Counted from the stretch's first letter, positions 23,606 through 36,108 are shown. The stretch is DNA of 64,000 nucleotides from Combretum micranthum (GCA_024138025.1 JAMXBD010001369.1:310001-374000); one strand, 5' to 3'. Notes: a model not told the origin generated them from the letters alone. A program made the numbers and translations.

Positions 23606-24176
23606 ATGCTAAAAGGGAGAAATAAAAGTAGAAACGCCAGAATTTCTGGAGATCTCCCAATTAATGCTCCTGCAACACCCCAAAACCAAATTGAGGATGT
23701 TTTACAAAGTCTCCAACAACAAAATGTTTTGATTTTGCAAGCCTTGCAAAATATTCAAGCAACAAATATAGCACCACCTACTGGAGCACCAACAATGGCT
23801 CCACCAAATTCCCAGAGGGAATGAAAGGCATACTCCACCGGTTCAATTTCAGGAAAATGGACCAGTGAACCCAAATGAATCTGCTGCAGAGGTACAAGGA
23901 CTGCCTCGATATGAGCAAGAATTGCCACCACCACCACCTTTACGCCCTCAAAGGAATTTGTTGCCAGAATTCATTAAATGCAACAGATGCTTTGAAGGAA
24001 TACCAGGAAAGCCAGAAGAAGATGAAGATTGGTTGGCTTAGATTAAACGATCCCTAGATGTTTTCCAAGTACCTGAAGCTCTGAAAGTATCATATGAGAC
24101 TTATTTATTATGATTGAGAGCAAGAATATGGTGTAATTCAAAACAAAGAAATTTGTCACAACTGATTACTTGGGAA
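23606..24176 (+). pseudogene. Element C gag, N-terminal part
   Basis: The start MLKGRNKSRNARISG is basic and is followed by a glutamine-rich helix (LQSLQQQNVLILQALQ) and a proline/alanine-rich linker. After a frame change near 23820 come PPPPPLRPQRNLLPEF, KRSLDVFQVPEAL and RARIWCNSKQRNL, ending at ITWE. The element A1 Gag has PPPPRPYRTSLPDF, ERSFAAYEVPHHL and NARIWWESKSREL in the same order, so C and A1 are relatives. Gag forms the virus-like particle. The reading stops at about 24176, where copia sequence begins without any LTR or target repeat. The zinc knuckle and all of pol are missing. Confidence 0.8.
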
Positions 24177-25299
24177 GGAGAATGGGTTGTAGGCAAAACA
24201 GAGGGGTAAGTTTCAAATGTTACACATGGTAAAGAAGGAAAATCAGATGCAGAGGTGGAAGTATCTGTTGTAAGTGTATCACCATATTGCTTGAAAGGAA
24301 AAACTCCTTTAAAGAAAGTAACATCTCTACTTTTCATAATGGTTTTGGCAGCCAAATCATAAACTCTATATCCCTTCTGATTTGAAGGGTATCCCAAGAA
24401 TACACATTGTACACCATTGGCATCAAATTTATCTCTTCCGTTGCTAAGAATGGGAATATAACAATGGTAACCCATGACCCTAAGATGATCATAGGTAGGT
24501 TTTTTATGAAAAAGTCTTTCATAAGGAGTTTGCCAATTTAATTTTGACATGGGCATTCGATTGACCAAATAAGTGGCTGTTAAAACACACTCTCCCCAAA
24601 AGACTTTTGGTAACTTAGCATGCAATCTTAAGGTGCTAGAAGTATCAAGAAGATGCTTATGTTTTCTCTCAACTTTACCATTTTGTTATGGGGTATAAGG
24701 CATAGTTCGCTGATGAACAATACCATGGTGAAGGAAAAGATGTTTACATTCATGTGAAAGAAATTCATATCCATTATCAAATCTGATGTACTTAGGAACA
24801 ACCCCAGAATGGTTTGTTATATAGGCTAAGAAGTGTTTTATATGAGACATAACTTTTGCTTTAGAATTCATCAACATCGTCTATGTACAACACATATAAT
24901 CATCCACTATTGTTAAGAAATATCTTGCACCCGAGATAGAAACTACATGATAGGGTCCCCACACATCCACATGGAGTAATTCAAAAGCAAATGATGATAC
25001 ATGCTCACTTGAAGGAAAAGGTAAACGATGTATTTTGGCTATTTGACAAGTATTACAAAGAAAGTTTTAGTAGAAAGGTGTTTGCAACAATCTAAATGTA
25101 CCAATTTTGACATGGAAGAGTGGCCAAGCCTGGCATGAAATAGCTGTAAATTTGTAACTGAAGTATTACAACTAGAAGGAAAGGAAATAGGATTACAAGA
25201 AATCAATGGTGAACATTCCATTGATGCAACTAAAGAATTTGATGCCTTTGCTTGCAGCACATATAAGCCACCAATCAATGATGCTTTAGCTAACACCAA
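24177..25299 (-). pseudogene. Copia GAG-pre-integrase and integrase remnant
   Basis: FHARLGHSSMSKL (the GAG-pre-integrase HxxLGH motif) lies near 25100-25140. Integrase follows leftwards: KYIRFDNGYEFLS with the second catalytic aspartate, and GIVHQRTMPYTP (24686-24877). After a stop come KLPKVFWGECV, ATYLVNRMP, VMGYHCYIP and QCVFLGYPSNQKGYRVYD, the conserved tail of copia integrase, to about 24290. Stops and frame changes divide it, with the joins at 25039 and 24686 each in another frame. Only the first residues of the region after integrase remain. Confidence 0.8.
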
Positions 25300-25314
25300 A
25301 TCAATTTTCTGGTC

Positions 25315-25767
25315 CTAAAATACAAGAGTAGTGTCACGAATAAGAACTAAAAGGTGTGGTGTTTGTAAAAATTGGCTAACCGAAAACAGATTGTGATGAA
25401 AATCAGGAACAAACTGGACATTTTTGAGAGTAATATGTGTATTAATGTACACTGACCTTGCTTCATTAACCTGTTTAATCTGCCCATCAAGTAAATGAAT
25501 GAAGATTAGTGTTCCAAGCTGATGTTTATCAAACAAAAGAGATTCACAAGGGGTCATGTGGTCGGTTGCTTCTGTATCAACTATCCAAGAAAACTTATTA
25601 CTATCTAAAACATTTAAGCAAACATGAGATGGAAGCTTACTTAAAAAATGAGATGTCGAAGCAAAGTTCACTACTCCTTTGATATTTTTTGCATCATCTG
25701 TATTTTTCATCATCTTCATGACTTCTTGATAAACTACATGAAGCATTTGAGTATTAATACAATTCAT
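25315..25767 (-). pseudogene. Copia protease region
   Basis: FSWIVDTEATDHMT is the aspartic protease active-site segment of copia elements (usual form WIxDSGATxHM). Here the usual SGA is TEA, so the critical G has become E, which should inactivate it. The zone downstream with LLDGQIKQV and FVPDFHHNLFSVSQ is typical of the segment leading to GAG-pre-integrase. It is 150 codons long without a stop. Confidence 0.75.
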
Positions 25768-25899
25768 GGTTGAATCTTGCTTCCCAGAAAATTACATATT
25801 TGAAGTTTTGTCAACATAATCAAAAGGAGTTGAATATCCACCTATTCGCTCAGTATCAACATGAGCTGCAGATCGAAAATTGCTCCTTTTATTTTTTCT

Positions 25900-26460
25900 T
25901 CCTTTATACCACTCCGGATACCTAATTAATTTAAAACAAGACTCTATTGTATGTCCATCTGTTTTACAATGTTGACAATATGGTTTTACCCTTTAAAATC
26001 CTTCTTTCCTAAACCATCTAATCTCAAAGGAACACGACTAGCATTAAATGCGGTTAACTTAGTCTCTGATCCAAAAGAAGAAGTAATTTTCCTTTGACGC
26101 TCAACTTGTGAAACCAAGTAATAAGCTCTGTTTACATTAGGCAATGGATTCGAGGCTAAAAGCTGATTTCTAACAACTTCATAAGCATCAGAAAGTCCCA
26201 TTAAGAATTGCATCAGTTTACTTTGAGACTCAAAATCATAGAATCACTCCTTAAAAGAACAAGTACAATAAGATAACCTTCCACAATCACATATAGGATA
26301 AGGATTTAATGCTTGTAATTCATCCCAAAAAGACTTCATCTTATTGTAATATGCAGAGATAAACATGCTTCCTTGTTTTAAAATCGAGATTTCATGTTGT
26401 ATTTGAAAAATCGTTGGAGCATTTGTTTATCCAAAACGCTCAGTATCGAATCTTCTCTGA
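25900..26460 (-). pseudogene. Copia gag remnant
   Basis: Close to the primer site the minus strand reads HEISILKQGSMFISAYYNKM, then FWDELQAL, then CDCGRLSYCTC, the UBN2-type Gag core of copia elements. A stop at about 26248 follows. The 75-codon frame at 25986-26213 continues with LMGLSDAYEVVRNQLLASNP and AYYLVSQVERQRK. The nucleic-acid-binding CCHC stretch is visible at about 25910-25985 as YCQHCKTDGH. The N-terminus near 26440 is broken. Confidence 0.75.
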
Positions 26461-26465
26461 TACCA
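26455..26465 (-). promoter_or_regulatory. Primer-binding site of the copia element
   Basis: Read on the minus strand, TGGTATCAGAG follows the LTR end CTTTTCTACA directly. It is complementary to initiator Met tRNA, as is usual for plant copia elements. Confidence 0.8.
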
Positions 26466-26772
26466 TGTAGAAAAGTATCAATCTGCTAGAAAATCCATGA
26501 ACAGAGAGCACGAAGAAGAATAGAGAAGAAAAATCTATTTGTTGAGAGAGAAAAATAAAGTTTTTTTTTGTTTGTTACAACTAATTTCTGTTCTCTTGCT
26601 ATTTATACTCCCTAACATATGTATAAAGGAAATAACAAAAATAACCTCTAAACACAAAAAGCTATATAACCGTATATAACTATATAAGTTAACAAGTTGT
26701 CTTGGGAGGCTCTAGATAGGGGCTAGTACTCTTGGCATCACACTGCCGTGCTGTGGGCGGGACGTGACAACA
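26466..26772 (-). repeat. 5' LTR of the truncated copia element
   Basis: 307 bases, TG...CA. On the minus strand it starts TGTTGTCACGTCCCGCCC and ends CTTTTCTACA next to the primer site. A TATA-like TATAAATAGC lies at 26599-26608 (minus). There is no second LTR, so insertion age cannot be estimated. Confidence 0.75.
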
Positions 26773-28059
26773 TACCTATAGGATTTCCTGATGCTTTGAT
26801 CTCCATTATCATGCTTTTTTTTTTTTTTTGGGTTTCCACTAGTTAATAGATTTGTTTCATGCACCGAATGTCCGTCACTTGATTATAAAATGTTACTGTC
26901 TTTAAGATTGGAACTTGATTTTTTCGAAAGAATATATCACCATTTAGATATTTGTTTCTCATAATTAGAGGATGAGGAAGAGGTAGGAGAAAAAGAAATT
27001 CCAAGAGAAAAGGGGTACGCTTTGAGGGAGAGTAACCAATTTAAAGAGGGACGTTTTTCTCTCAAAAGCTAATTTTATTTTGTATATTGATTTTCCATCA
27101 TGTTTACCGACTAATTTATTGGGCCAATAATTGTATATAATGAACCAAAAAAATCATCATCTACCATGATCATACAAAAATAAGGAGCTACCTAACTTAT
27201 TACATCCGGAATAGTTGATGCTGTCGAAGAAATCACGAATGCTCTTCTGTAAAAATGGGAAAAAATTATTAGTGTTGGTTTTGTAGTTTCGGGGAATTTC
27301 TAGAAGGTGGATTTTTTTGCATTTCCAAGACCTTATCCCAAGAAAATGAGCCAAATTATGTTAGCCTTCCGAATAGTGTTTTTACTATTTTTTGGAAATT
27401 TTCTAAATATAATATCTTTTGGTAGAATTTTTAGATTTTATTGTCATTTGTGGGCCTGCTTTTTATCTAGATCTGTATCTATTTCAAAATAATATGTGTA
27501 AATATATCTAATTTATATTTATATTTTTTTCTATATTTGATTTATTTATTTTTTAATAAGAATTGTCAACCTTTTTTTTATCTGTATCTAATTCTTTACA
27601 AATTATTTGTCTGAAAAATGTTTATATCTATAATCTGCCAACAAACAAATAGACGTGGCGATTTTCATGTCCTTTTATTTAGTTTGATATGACCTTTTCA
27701 GTCTTTTTCCTTTTTCAATAAATTTTAGGTATTTTCACATAAATTTAAGGCTAGATTTCAGCTTGGACCATTTAATAATAATATTTAGAGAGACTTTGAT
27801 CCTTTCTTTCCAAGATTCATGTTCTTGATTGAATTTCAAATTTTGATGCCTATTTGTCTAGCATTCTTTTGAATCAATAGACCAGTAGAAAATTATTCTT
27901 TAGAAATCATACGCGATTTAGTATATTTCAATTTATTCCCTTTTTATTAAGCTTTCAATGCATCAATAGTTCAACCAAAATTATTCTCTATCCTAATATA
28001 GAGGGTAAACACTCCTCGAAAAAAAAAAAAAGAGATTTTTTATTTGTTGTTATATAGTA
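26773..28059. other. AT-rich non-coding stretch
   Basis: I see no coding domains and no continuation of element C. It contains a T run (26816-26830). The two overlapping 61-65-codon frames around 27157-27492 on opposite strands have no recognisable motif. Confidence 0.5.
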
Positions 28060-28640
28060 TGATGATGAAGTGAAAGTAGTGGGTAACAAGTACAAGAAAA
28101 GTAGGATAGCGACTAGCAATGGCAATTTTGTAACTTCAAGCCCCTACTTCAATGTAGAATGAGCCAACAAACAAATATCACAACCTATTATAGTGATCAG
28201 CGTCGATTTTTGGGTAAATTTCATCGTATATCCCTCAAAATGACAATATTTCTATTTGGGAAACTCTTATATATGTTATAACTTATAGTAGACATGTCTA
28301 TTTTGATTGCCGTTTGTGGCATTTTATTTTCTTTATGTTTGTCAGTGTTATGATTTTTGTATTTTTGGTAGTTTTTTAGGTTTTATTTATGGCAGCTCTT
28401 AAGCTTACACACAAATGTACGTCCTAAGGCAACAAATATAACAGTTTCCATCATTAATACAATTTTGAGCTGCATTTGCTCATTTACCTCCTAAAAATTT
28501 TGAATTCCTCATAGCTTTCAATTTTGGATGCCATGTCTTTAGGAATTCACGAAATCAATAGACGTTTGAAGATCATACTCTAGCATTCATGCGCCAATCA
28601 ACCTATTGTGATAATCTTTCATCCTTTTGCTGCATCACTT
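28060..28640 (+). repeat. Second fragment of element X 3' region and LTR
   Basis: 28062-28135 (GATGATGAAGTGAAAGTAGTGG...AGTAGGATAGC) parallels 12881-12930 of element X. 28310-28630 parallels 13260-13580 (see that entry for shared words). Order and strand are the same. This copy is separated from the first by about 15 kb and is a separate insertion or a duplicate. Confidence 0.5.
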
Positions 28641-29092
28641 TTCTAAACAAATATTATCTTCCTATAGCAACAACATAAAAGATCTCTTTCTTCCTCTCTT
28701 TCTTAACAAAGAACTTGACTATTTTGAGACTCATTATGAAATTCCAAGAGGTGATTAAGCATTCTTTTAAAATAAACATAAAAAATGGAATTTAGTTGCT
28801 AGCTAAGCTATCTCCAATCCTAGTATAATATCAATTTTTAAGAGTATGTTGTAGTTGGAAGTTATTTTCAGTAGAATTATTTCAGCCATACTCCTTACAA
28901 AATAACTTCTCCCAAACATCCCTGAGCTATCAATAGGAGACATGATAAAAATACCAACAAATACAAATAAGGAATGATGGATACAATTTATCTTCGCTTG
29001 CTAAACTTGGCACTTCAATTTACACATTAAGATTCTGATACATATTATCAATTGTAAAACTACTAAGGAACAAGATGGTAACATAATAATGC
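28641..29092. other. Non-coding flank of the hAT element
   Basis: No genes or repeats recognised. It abuts the hAT left target duplication (CTGTCATA, 29093-29100). Confidence 0.5.
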
Positions 29093-29228
29093 CTGTCATA
29101 TAGGCATGGTAAATAGGCCGTCGCAAGCATGGGCCGGCACACGGGTTGCGGGCCTAGCACGGCACGCACGACATAAGAAAAAAAAAAGTGAAAGCAAGAA
29201 CACGTGCGGGCCAATACGTAAAAGGTGT

Positions 29229-32200
29229 TGTCACGCCCCGAAGGGTACCCTAAATGTGGCACTCCGCCACATATAATATCAAGACTTAAGAATGGCTACT
29301 TTAGTCATGCGAAAGCCTTAGTATTATATGTAAGGCGTCTAACACAGTAATAGGAGACGCTTTTGGGAAGCATAGTTTAAGCAAGTAAAGATAAACATAC
29401 AAGAATCCAGAAATAAAGTATATCATATCATAAATAACCAAAGGTCTGTTACATAGTTTCTTAGGGGCATACCCCCGCTAATTCCAAGGATCGAGATAAA
29501 CGTCATAACATCTAAAATACTACATCAAAGTTTTCAAAGGAATTCTAATCTAAGTCTTCGAGTAGATTTCCTCCAAAAGCTTCAATATAAAACGTACACG
29601 GATACGGGAAGGCCTTGGGCTCAAAAATAGGTGTTCCTGAGAATACAAATATCTATAGGGGTGTAAGCTTATGGGCTTAGTGAGTAAATCCCAAAATTCA
29701 TACTCGAAGAAAATTATCAATCAAGTTTATTATTCAAACACATGAAATGCAACAACCACGTGAGCATACAAGACATATGACTTTCCGGGAATCATATGTT
29801 GAATGAATTACGCCCTTCATTCGGGGTTGGGGATTCAGGCCAATTACAGCCACAACTTTTTAAAAAAACTTTTATAGATCTTACCAGCTCCTATACGCCA
29901 TCAAAAACTTGTAGTTATTACAGGCTCCTACTAGCTACCAATTTAAGTAGTTCTTACTGGCTCCTACTCGCCACTTACATGATATACCGATTATGTCTAC
30001 CACCACTATTATACACTTGTCCCACCAATTGTATAGTAGTGAATGCAATGTGACTCAACATATGAAGTGCATGAATAATTTCTTTAATTAAAGTCTAGTA
30101 GTTACATTTAACTTCTTTCAAGTGATCAATCAATTTCAAACATTTCAAGATATTAATTCACATACAACTTTATTACAAACAAATCGAGTTTCGATATACT
30201 TAGTATTCTTTCAATGTATTATCATACACTTCCTTTTGATTTTTCTTAAATTCTAGTACAACTAATTCTACAAGCATAATCAAAAGTATGAAAAAATAAC
30301 GGGAAATAACTCACTCGGCCATGATGACACCTTTCTTGAATTGGATGGGTCGTTCGGAAATTCCACTTAATCGTAGTAATCCTCGGGATACGAACAATCC
30401 TCCTCGTGATTATCTAATCAAGAAGAATACCCAAAATGAGTATTTCATAAAATTTTATCCTTGAAGATTCTAATCTTTTCTTAAAATCGTGGTAAAATCG
30501 TATAAGGGGAAATTCCAACTTAAAATGGCCATAACTTGCTCATTTTAACTCGGAATTTCGCGTATCATATACCGTTTTCTACCTACTCGAAAAGATCTAC
30601 TCATTTCTAAGCTTATTTTCATAAAACTAAGTCGTTTGGGTTCCGAAAAGGCAGTGACTAAATTTGCCACGAATTTTGCAAAAACTTGTTTTTCCTTCTT
30701 GTAAACAAAGTTCATTTGAAAAGATAAATATTTCAATTATTTTGTAAACTTTTGAAAGGTATATATTTATATGCAATGACTCATAACAAATGTATGAAGT
30801 AAATGGAGTTGTCTCAACTTTTAAAAAAAAACTAAGATTTTAAAAGATTTTGAACTTGAGATTCTATTGGATATTTATTCTACTTTTGAAAGATCTTGAG
30901 TTATTGAGATGAATATTCTTTTTCTAAATTTAATCTCTTGTAATTTCTTTAAATTCCTAAGGTGTGGTTTTATTTTCAAAACTTGGATTCAAAAAGTAAT
31001 AAAATGACATTTTTATTTCTTGTAATGATTCGAAAAGAATTTCTACTTCTTGATGAAAGATAAGTTTTTATAGAACCTTTTGTTTATGTAAGAAAATCAT
31101 TCCTATGCATGTTCATGGGTTTTTAGAAATCCGTTTTCCATATTTATTTCTTTAGAAAGAATCTTTAATTCAAGAAAACATTTTCTCATTTATTTTTGTT
31201 GAGAGAAAAACATTATGTTCATGCATGAATATGAATCATAGGCTATAGAAATGTAAAATAATAACTTGAAAGCTTAAGTAAATAATAAAGTAAATCAAGT
31301 ATTGGGACCTTAGCTTCATCAAGGTACCCCGGGACTAAGAAAAGACTAGTCCCGAAAAAGAAAAGAATTGCTTTGACTTGATAAGGACAAGTCTAAGACT
31401 AGAATGACTAGTCTTAAAATCAACTTGAAATTAAATAAATTGCATTGGAATAAATAAATTGCATGAAAGGTAAATAAATTGCAAGATTATGAGCTTATAT
31501 GCTCTAAATAGTATATATAGCTATATAGATATATTAGATAGTAATAAACATAAAGGAAATATAAAGTAACATAAATGAATTGATGTTATGAACAAAAACA
31601 AAGTATGAACCTATTGTTGCTTTCTTAACCTTTATGGTTTTAGAAAACACACACTAAGTTCATACTAAGTAGATGAACATGTGGATTTCTTGAAGGCATA
31701 TTACCTAAAAGAAAAAGAAGAGAGGAGCTCCTTGTAGAAGACCTCTTGGAAAGAATTCTTGAAAGAATTTGAGAGAGATTTTGGTATAGTAACTTTAGAG
31801 AAGAAGTGGTGTGAAAGAAGTGAAGGTATGAGGGGGTATTTATAGGAAAATGTGGGAGATAAATTGTGTTAATTAAATAATTGAAAATTAAGACAATTTG
31901 AGCATGGAGAGAGAGAGGGCCGGCGCCATTTGTGTGTGTGGGGAGGCGGGAAATTTATTTTTTTATTATTTTGTTAATTAAAAGTAAGAAATGAAATATG
32001 TGAAATTGTATTGGAAATGAAAATGTGTAAGAAATAGGTGTATAGGTTGTAAGAGTAGGCTGTAAGAGAAAGTAGAGATAGATGAATAGTGTACAATAGT
32101 AGAAAATAGTGTAATGTAAAAGTAGACATGACAATTAAATACCGGTAGTAAGAAAATACGCGTACAAAAGCGATATCTGATATTTTTAGCTATCGAAAAA

Positions 32201-32542
32201 TTATGAAATTGATATTTTTGGAAATATTATATTTTTACGAGTCTAACGGTATATTTAGAATATTTTTACTATTTCGGCCTCCGGACACGTTTTTCGAGAA
32301 CTGTGTCCGTTCGGGTTCGAAGGACATCCGAATTTCGCGAAACTGAAACTTTTATAAAACCTATGGTTATTATGAACTATTCGAGCTAATTTTTCCAACT
32401 TCGTTTTTCAGGGCTTGAGAAAACGGCAATGCCGGACTTAAGCGGTTACGGTAAACTAGGGTTTGGTTGACTCTGGAAATCTAGTTGATTTTCGTTTAGG
32501 GTTTAAACTATAATTCGGATCCAAAAATTTTGGGGATTTACA
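29229..32542 (-). repeat. A1 3' LTR
   Basis: 3314 bases, TGTCACGCCCC...GGATTTACA as written on the plus strand. Read on the element's strand it begins TGTAAATCCCC and ends GGGGCGTGACA. A TATA box (minus) lies at 31838-31845, about 0.7 kb in. Short words such as GGCTCCTACT(A/C)GCCAC repeat around 29885-29980. The 85-codon frame at 29796-30053 recurs in the other LTR at 39113-39370 because the LTRs are copies, not because it is a gene. Confidence 0.92.
31838..31845 (-). promoter_or_regulatory. TATA box in A1 3' LTR
   Basis: TATAAATA on the minus strand. Its twin in the other LTR is at 41100-41107, the copy positioned to drive element transcription. Confidence 0.6.
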
Positions 32543-33840
32543 ACCTACCCCCCTTAAAGAAAGTTTTGTCCTCAAAACTTGAAATTTGCAACTTGAAATT
32601 CATACCTGATTCTTCAAAGAGATTTGGATATTTCTTTCGGATCTCATCCTCGACTTCCCAAGTAGCCTCTTCTCGCGAATGATTTCTCCATAACACCTTG
32701 ACATATCGGATTTTCTTGTTTCTCAGCTTTTGAACCTTTTGATCCAGAATTTGAACCGGGTGCTCTTCATAAGTCAAGTTCTCTTTCAGCCTGACTGGTT
32801 CAAGCTCCACAATCCGGTCAGGGTCGGGGATATGCTTTCTTAGCACTGAGACATGGAAGACATTATGTACTCTCGACAGGTTTGGTGGTAATGCCAAGCG
32901 ATAAGCCAAATCTCCTACCCGTTCGAGGATTTCGAAAGGTCCGATGTACCTTGGGCTTAGCTTTCCTCGAGCCCGTACACGATGAATACTCTTTATCGGA
33001 TTCACTTTCAGGTACACATGATCACCAACGTTAAACTCAAGGATCCGTCGTTTTTGATCTGCCCAACTTTTCTGTCTATCTTGGGCCTCTTTCATCCTTT
33101 GCTGAATAATCCTGACTTTATCTGAGGCGTCTTGGATGAGATCTGGTCCAATTGTTAACTTTTCCACATCATCCCAAAATAGAGGCGATCTACACCTTCT
33201 TCCATATAAAGCTTCGTACGGTGGCATCTTAATTGTTGAATGATAGCTGTTGTTGTAAGCAAACTCTACCAAAGGTAGGTGTACTTCCCAGCTTCCTTTG
33301 AATTCCATAACACAAGCTCTTAACATGTCTTCCAAAGTCTGGATAGTTCGCTCTGATTGTCCATCAGTTTGTGGATGATAAGCTGTACTGAAATGTAACT
33401 TGGTCCCCATACACTTCTGAAGGCGTCCAAATTTTGACACGAATCGAGGATCCGATCCGATACAATCCCTGCTGGAACTCCATGCAGTCTCACAATCTCC
33501 CTTACATATAGCCGGGCCAACTTTTCCATCGAGTAGGTCATGTTGATGGGATGAAGTGTGCTGACTTGGTAAGTCGATCCACAATTACCCATATGGCATC
33601 ATATCCGGCTGATGTTCGGGGCAATCCACATACGAAATCCATGGTAATTTGGTCCCATTTCCATTCTGGTATGGCCAATGGTTTCAAAAGTCCTCCTGGC
33701 CTTTGGTGTTCAATCTTTACTTGTTGACATATGGGACACTTCATTACGAATTCAGCTACATCCTTTTTCATACCATTCCACCAAAAGCGACTTTAAGGTC
33801 TTGGTACATCTTGGTACCACCGGGGTGCATGGTATATCCG
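32538..33840 (-). pseudogene. A1 integrase with chromodomain
   Basis: Order on the minus strand: zinc-binding HPGGTKMYQDL near 33790-33835 and [16 protein letters not shown] (33700 region), forming the HHCC finger. The core follows with [10 protein letters not shown] (first D) and [13 protein letters not shown]. After a frame change come SDPRFVS (second D) and STAYHPQTDGQSERT (catalytic E). The GPY/F-type module is SPRYIGPFEILERVG. VHNVFHVSVLRKH follows, and last the chromodomain around IRYVKVLWRNHSREEATWE. The 348-codon frame 32538-33584 is open from the core to the end. Its stop lies in the LTR, past the polypurine tract. Integrase inserts cDNA; the chromodomain is thought to direct it to modified histones. 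At least one frame change (near 33540-33590) breaks the copy. Confidence 0.9.
32543..32556 (-). promoter_or_regulatory. A1 polypurine tract
   Basis: Read on the minus strand, TTAAGGGGGGTAGG lies immediately before the 3' LTR start TGTAAATCC. It primes plus-strand DNA synthesis. Confidence 0.8.
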
Positions 33841-34036
33841 AGTTATGCGCCTCATCCATTATTTCCTTTTTCATCTCCTCATCATTTGGTACACATAATC
33901 TTCCCTTCATTCTTACTACATCTCCTCATCTATCTCAAAATCGTCATACCTTCCTCCCTGTATCTCACTTTTCAACTTTTGTATGACTTCATCATATCGT
34001 TGAGATTCTTTGATTCTACTATCAGGGTTGGCTCCA

Positions 34037-35537
34037 TTACCAAATGGGAAATTTCATTTCCGCACTTTGCCCCACAAATTCGATGCTCAATCTCTCGAAT
34101 TCCTTTATAAGTTCTTTTTGAGTTGTGAGCATGGCTGCAACTTCTCCATGGTTCTTCCGACTCAAAGCGTCTGCTACCGCATTCACTCTTCCAGGGCAAT
34201 AATTTATTCCAAGATCATAGTCTTTGATCAACTCCAACCATCTCCTTTGCCTCATATTCAATTCCTTTTGTGTGAATAGATACTTGAGGCTCTTATGGTC
34301 CGTATAAATCTCGCATCTCTGTCCATATAGGTAGTGCCTCCAAAGCTTGAGAGCAAAGACAACTGCGGCTAACTCAAGATCATGCGTCGGGTAATTTTGT
34401 TCATGCGGCCTCAACTGCCGTGAAGCATAAGCAATTACTTCCCTTCTTGCATAAGCACACATCCTAAGCCATTTCTTGACGCATCACTATGGACGGTATA
34501 TGGCTTTTCTGGATCGGGTAAGGTTAAAATTGGAGCAGATACCAACCGTTGCTTTAACTCTTGGAAACTTTGTTCCCTCTTCTCATTCCAAATGAATCTT
34601 TCATTCTTCTGGGTCAACTGAGTTAGTGGCTTAGCTATTTTTGAGAAATCTTGCACAAACTTCCTGTAATAGCCAGCTAATCCAAGAAAACTTCTAATCT
34701 CAGTCACCGTCCTTGGTTGTTTCCATTCCATTACGGCCTTAATCTTTTCAGGATCTACGGATATTCCTTTCCCTGAGATAACATGTCCTAGAAAAGATAT
34801 TTGGTCCAACCAAAAGTCACACTTGGATAATTTGGCATATAACTTGTGCTCCCTTAAGGTTTGTAATGCCATTCTCAGATGTTCTTTGTGTTGCTCCCGT
34901 GTTTTAGAATAGACCAAAATATCATCAATGAAGACAATCACGCATTTATCCAAGAGCGGCTTATACACCCGATTCATCAAGTCCATGAAAGCAGCTGGTG
35001 CATTAGTCAATCCAAATGGCATGACCATGAACTCATAGTGTCCATACCGAGTTCTAAAAGCGGTCTTTGACACATCCTCTGGTTTTATCCTCAGCTGGTG
35101 GTATCCAGATCTCAAATCAATGCGTGAGAATACACTTGCTCCTTGTAGTTGGTCAAAGAGATCGTCAATCCTTGGCAATGGATACCTATTCTTTATAGTG
35201 ACCTTATTGAGTTCTCGATAGTCAATACACAACCTCATCGATCCATCTTTCTTTTTACGAATAATACCGGAGCTCCCCAAGGCGAGACACTTGGTCTAAC
35301 AAATCCTTGGTCAAGCAATTCTTGTAATTGCTTCTTAAGTTCCTTGAGCTCAACAGGTGCCATTCGGTATGGTGCCTTGGATATAGGTTCTGTTTTTGGC
35401 ATCAAATCGATCTCAAAATCGATTTCTCGTTTTGGGGGTAACCCAGGCAATTCTTCTGGAAAAACATCAGAGAATTCATTAACGATGGGGATGTCGTCAA
35501 TGTTGGGTCTTTCCTTATCCTCCTCCGTACTTCCCAC
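34037..35537 (-). pseudogene. A1 reverse transcriptase and RNase H
   Basis: The region opens with [20 protein letters not shown] and [18 protein letters not shown], the usual RT lead-in. RT motifs are [36 protein letters not shown] and [11 protein letters not shown] (the YxDD equivalent, here IDD). Then come FLGHVIS and [12 protein letters not shown]. RNase H follows with [52 protein letters not shown] and ADALSRK. Three frames are used (35537-35235, 35280-34435, 34462-34037), so there are two frame changes. All catalytic motifs are still legible. It converts element RNA to DNA and removes the RNA strand. Confidence 0.92.
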
Positions 35538-35568
35538 ATAACTTTCAACTCCTTCCTCAACTCTTCAA

Positions 35569-35979
35569 TTACTCGAACGAACTTAACTCCAAACTTTTAG
35601 AAGTTGCGGATTCTCCCAAAAACGTAGCTTTCTTTCCCTCTTGTCCCATGAATTCCACCTTTTTATTTCTACAATCTACCTTTGCTTCCACCATGGACAA
35701 CCAACTCATTCCGAGAATCACTTCGTACTTGCTGATTTCTATTACTATAAGATCGGTAGTTGCTTCATGGCCTTGTATCTTCATGGGGCAATTCCTTATT
35801 ACTTCTTTGGTAGTCACCACACTACCGGTGGGGGTTTTTATACGAAAACTTGTTGTGATTGTGGTGATAGGTAAACCGGTCTTCAAGGCTACACTAGTGG
35901 CAACAAAGGAATGTGTTGCACCGGTATCGAAGAGGGTATAAGCGGTTAGGTCCCCTATTTGTATGGTTCCTGCGTTCAA
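35569..35979 (-). pseudogene. A1 aspartic protease
   Basis: The active-site segment YTLFDTGATHSFVA is intact (D-T-G-A). ITTSFRIKTPTG, DLIVIEISKYEVILGMSWL and VDCRNKKVEF follow, the flap and the second half of the fold typical of gypsy proteases. The frame is 136 codons. It is out of frame with the RT region that begins at 35537. The protease cleaves the Gag-Pol precursor. Confidence 0.88.
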
Positions 35980-36108
35980 GACGCGTGTTACTATTCTTAT
36001 TGTCCTAGATATCTATTATTTCCAACATACATCATAACTTTATACTCAACAGATATCAAAACAGACATATATTTTAAAGGTTGAGGCTAACCTGTAACCA
36101 AGCTATAG

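Larger units (their letters stand above)
24177..26772 (-). mobile_element. Truncated Ty1/copia element
   Basis: On the minus strand the order is LTR (26466-26772), primer-binding site, gag, protease, GAG-pre-integrase and integrase. The element ends abruptly at about 24177 inside the region after integrase. RT, RNase H and the 3' LTR are missing. The left end joins directly to the gag of element C. The LTR outer end reads TGTTGTCACGTCCC on the minus strand. Gag and protease wording resembles copia remnant D at 51890, so both probably come from one lineage. Confidence 0.8.

Noticed and set aside
29796..30053. 85-codon frame found again at 39113-39370
   Set aside because: Conserved only because the two LTRs are recent copies of each other; no protein motif.
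33649..34110. 153-codon plus-strand frame
   Set aside because: Antisense shadow of the A1 integrase/RNase H region.
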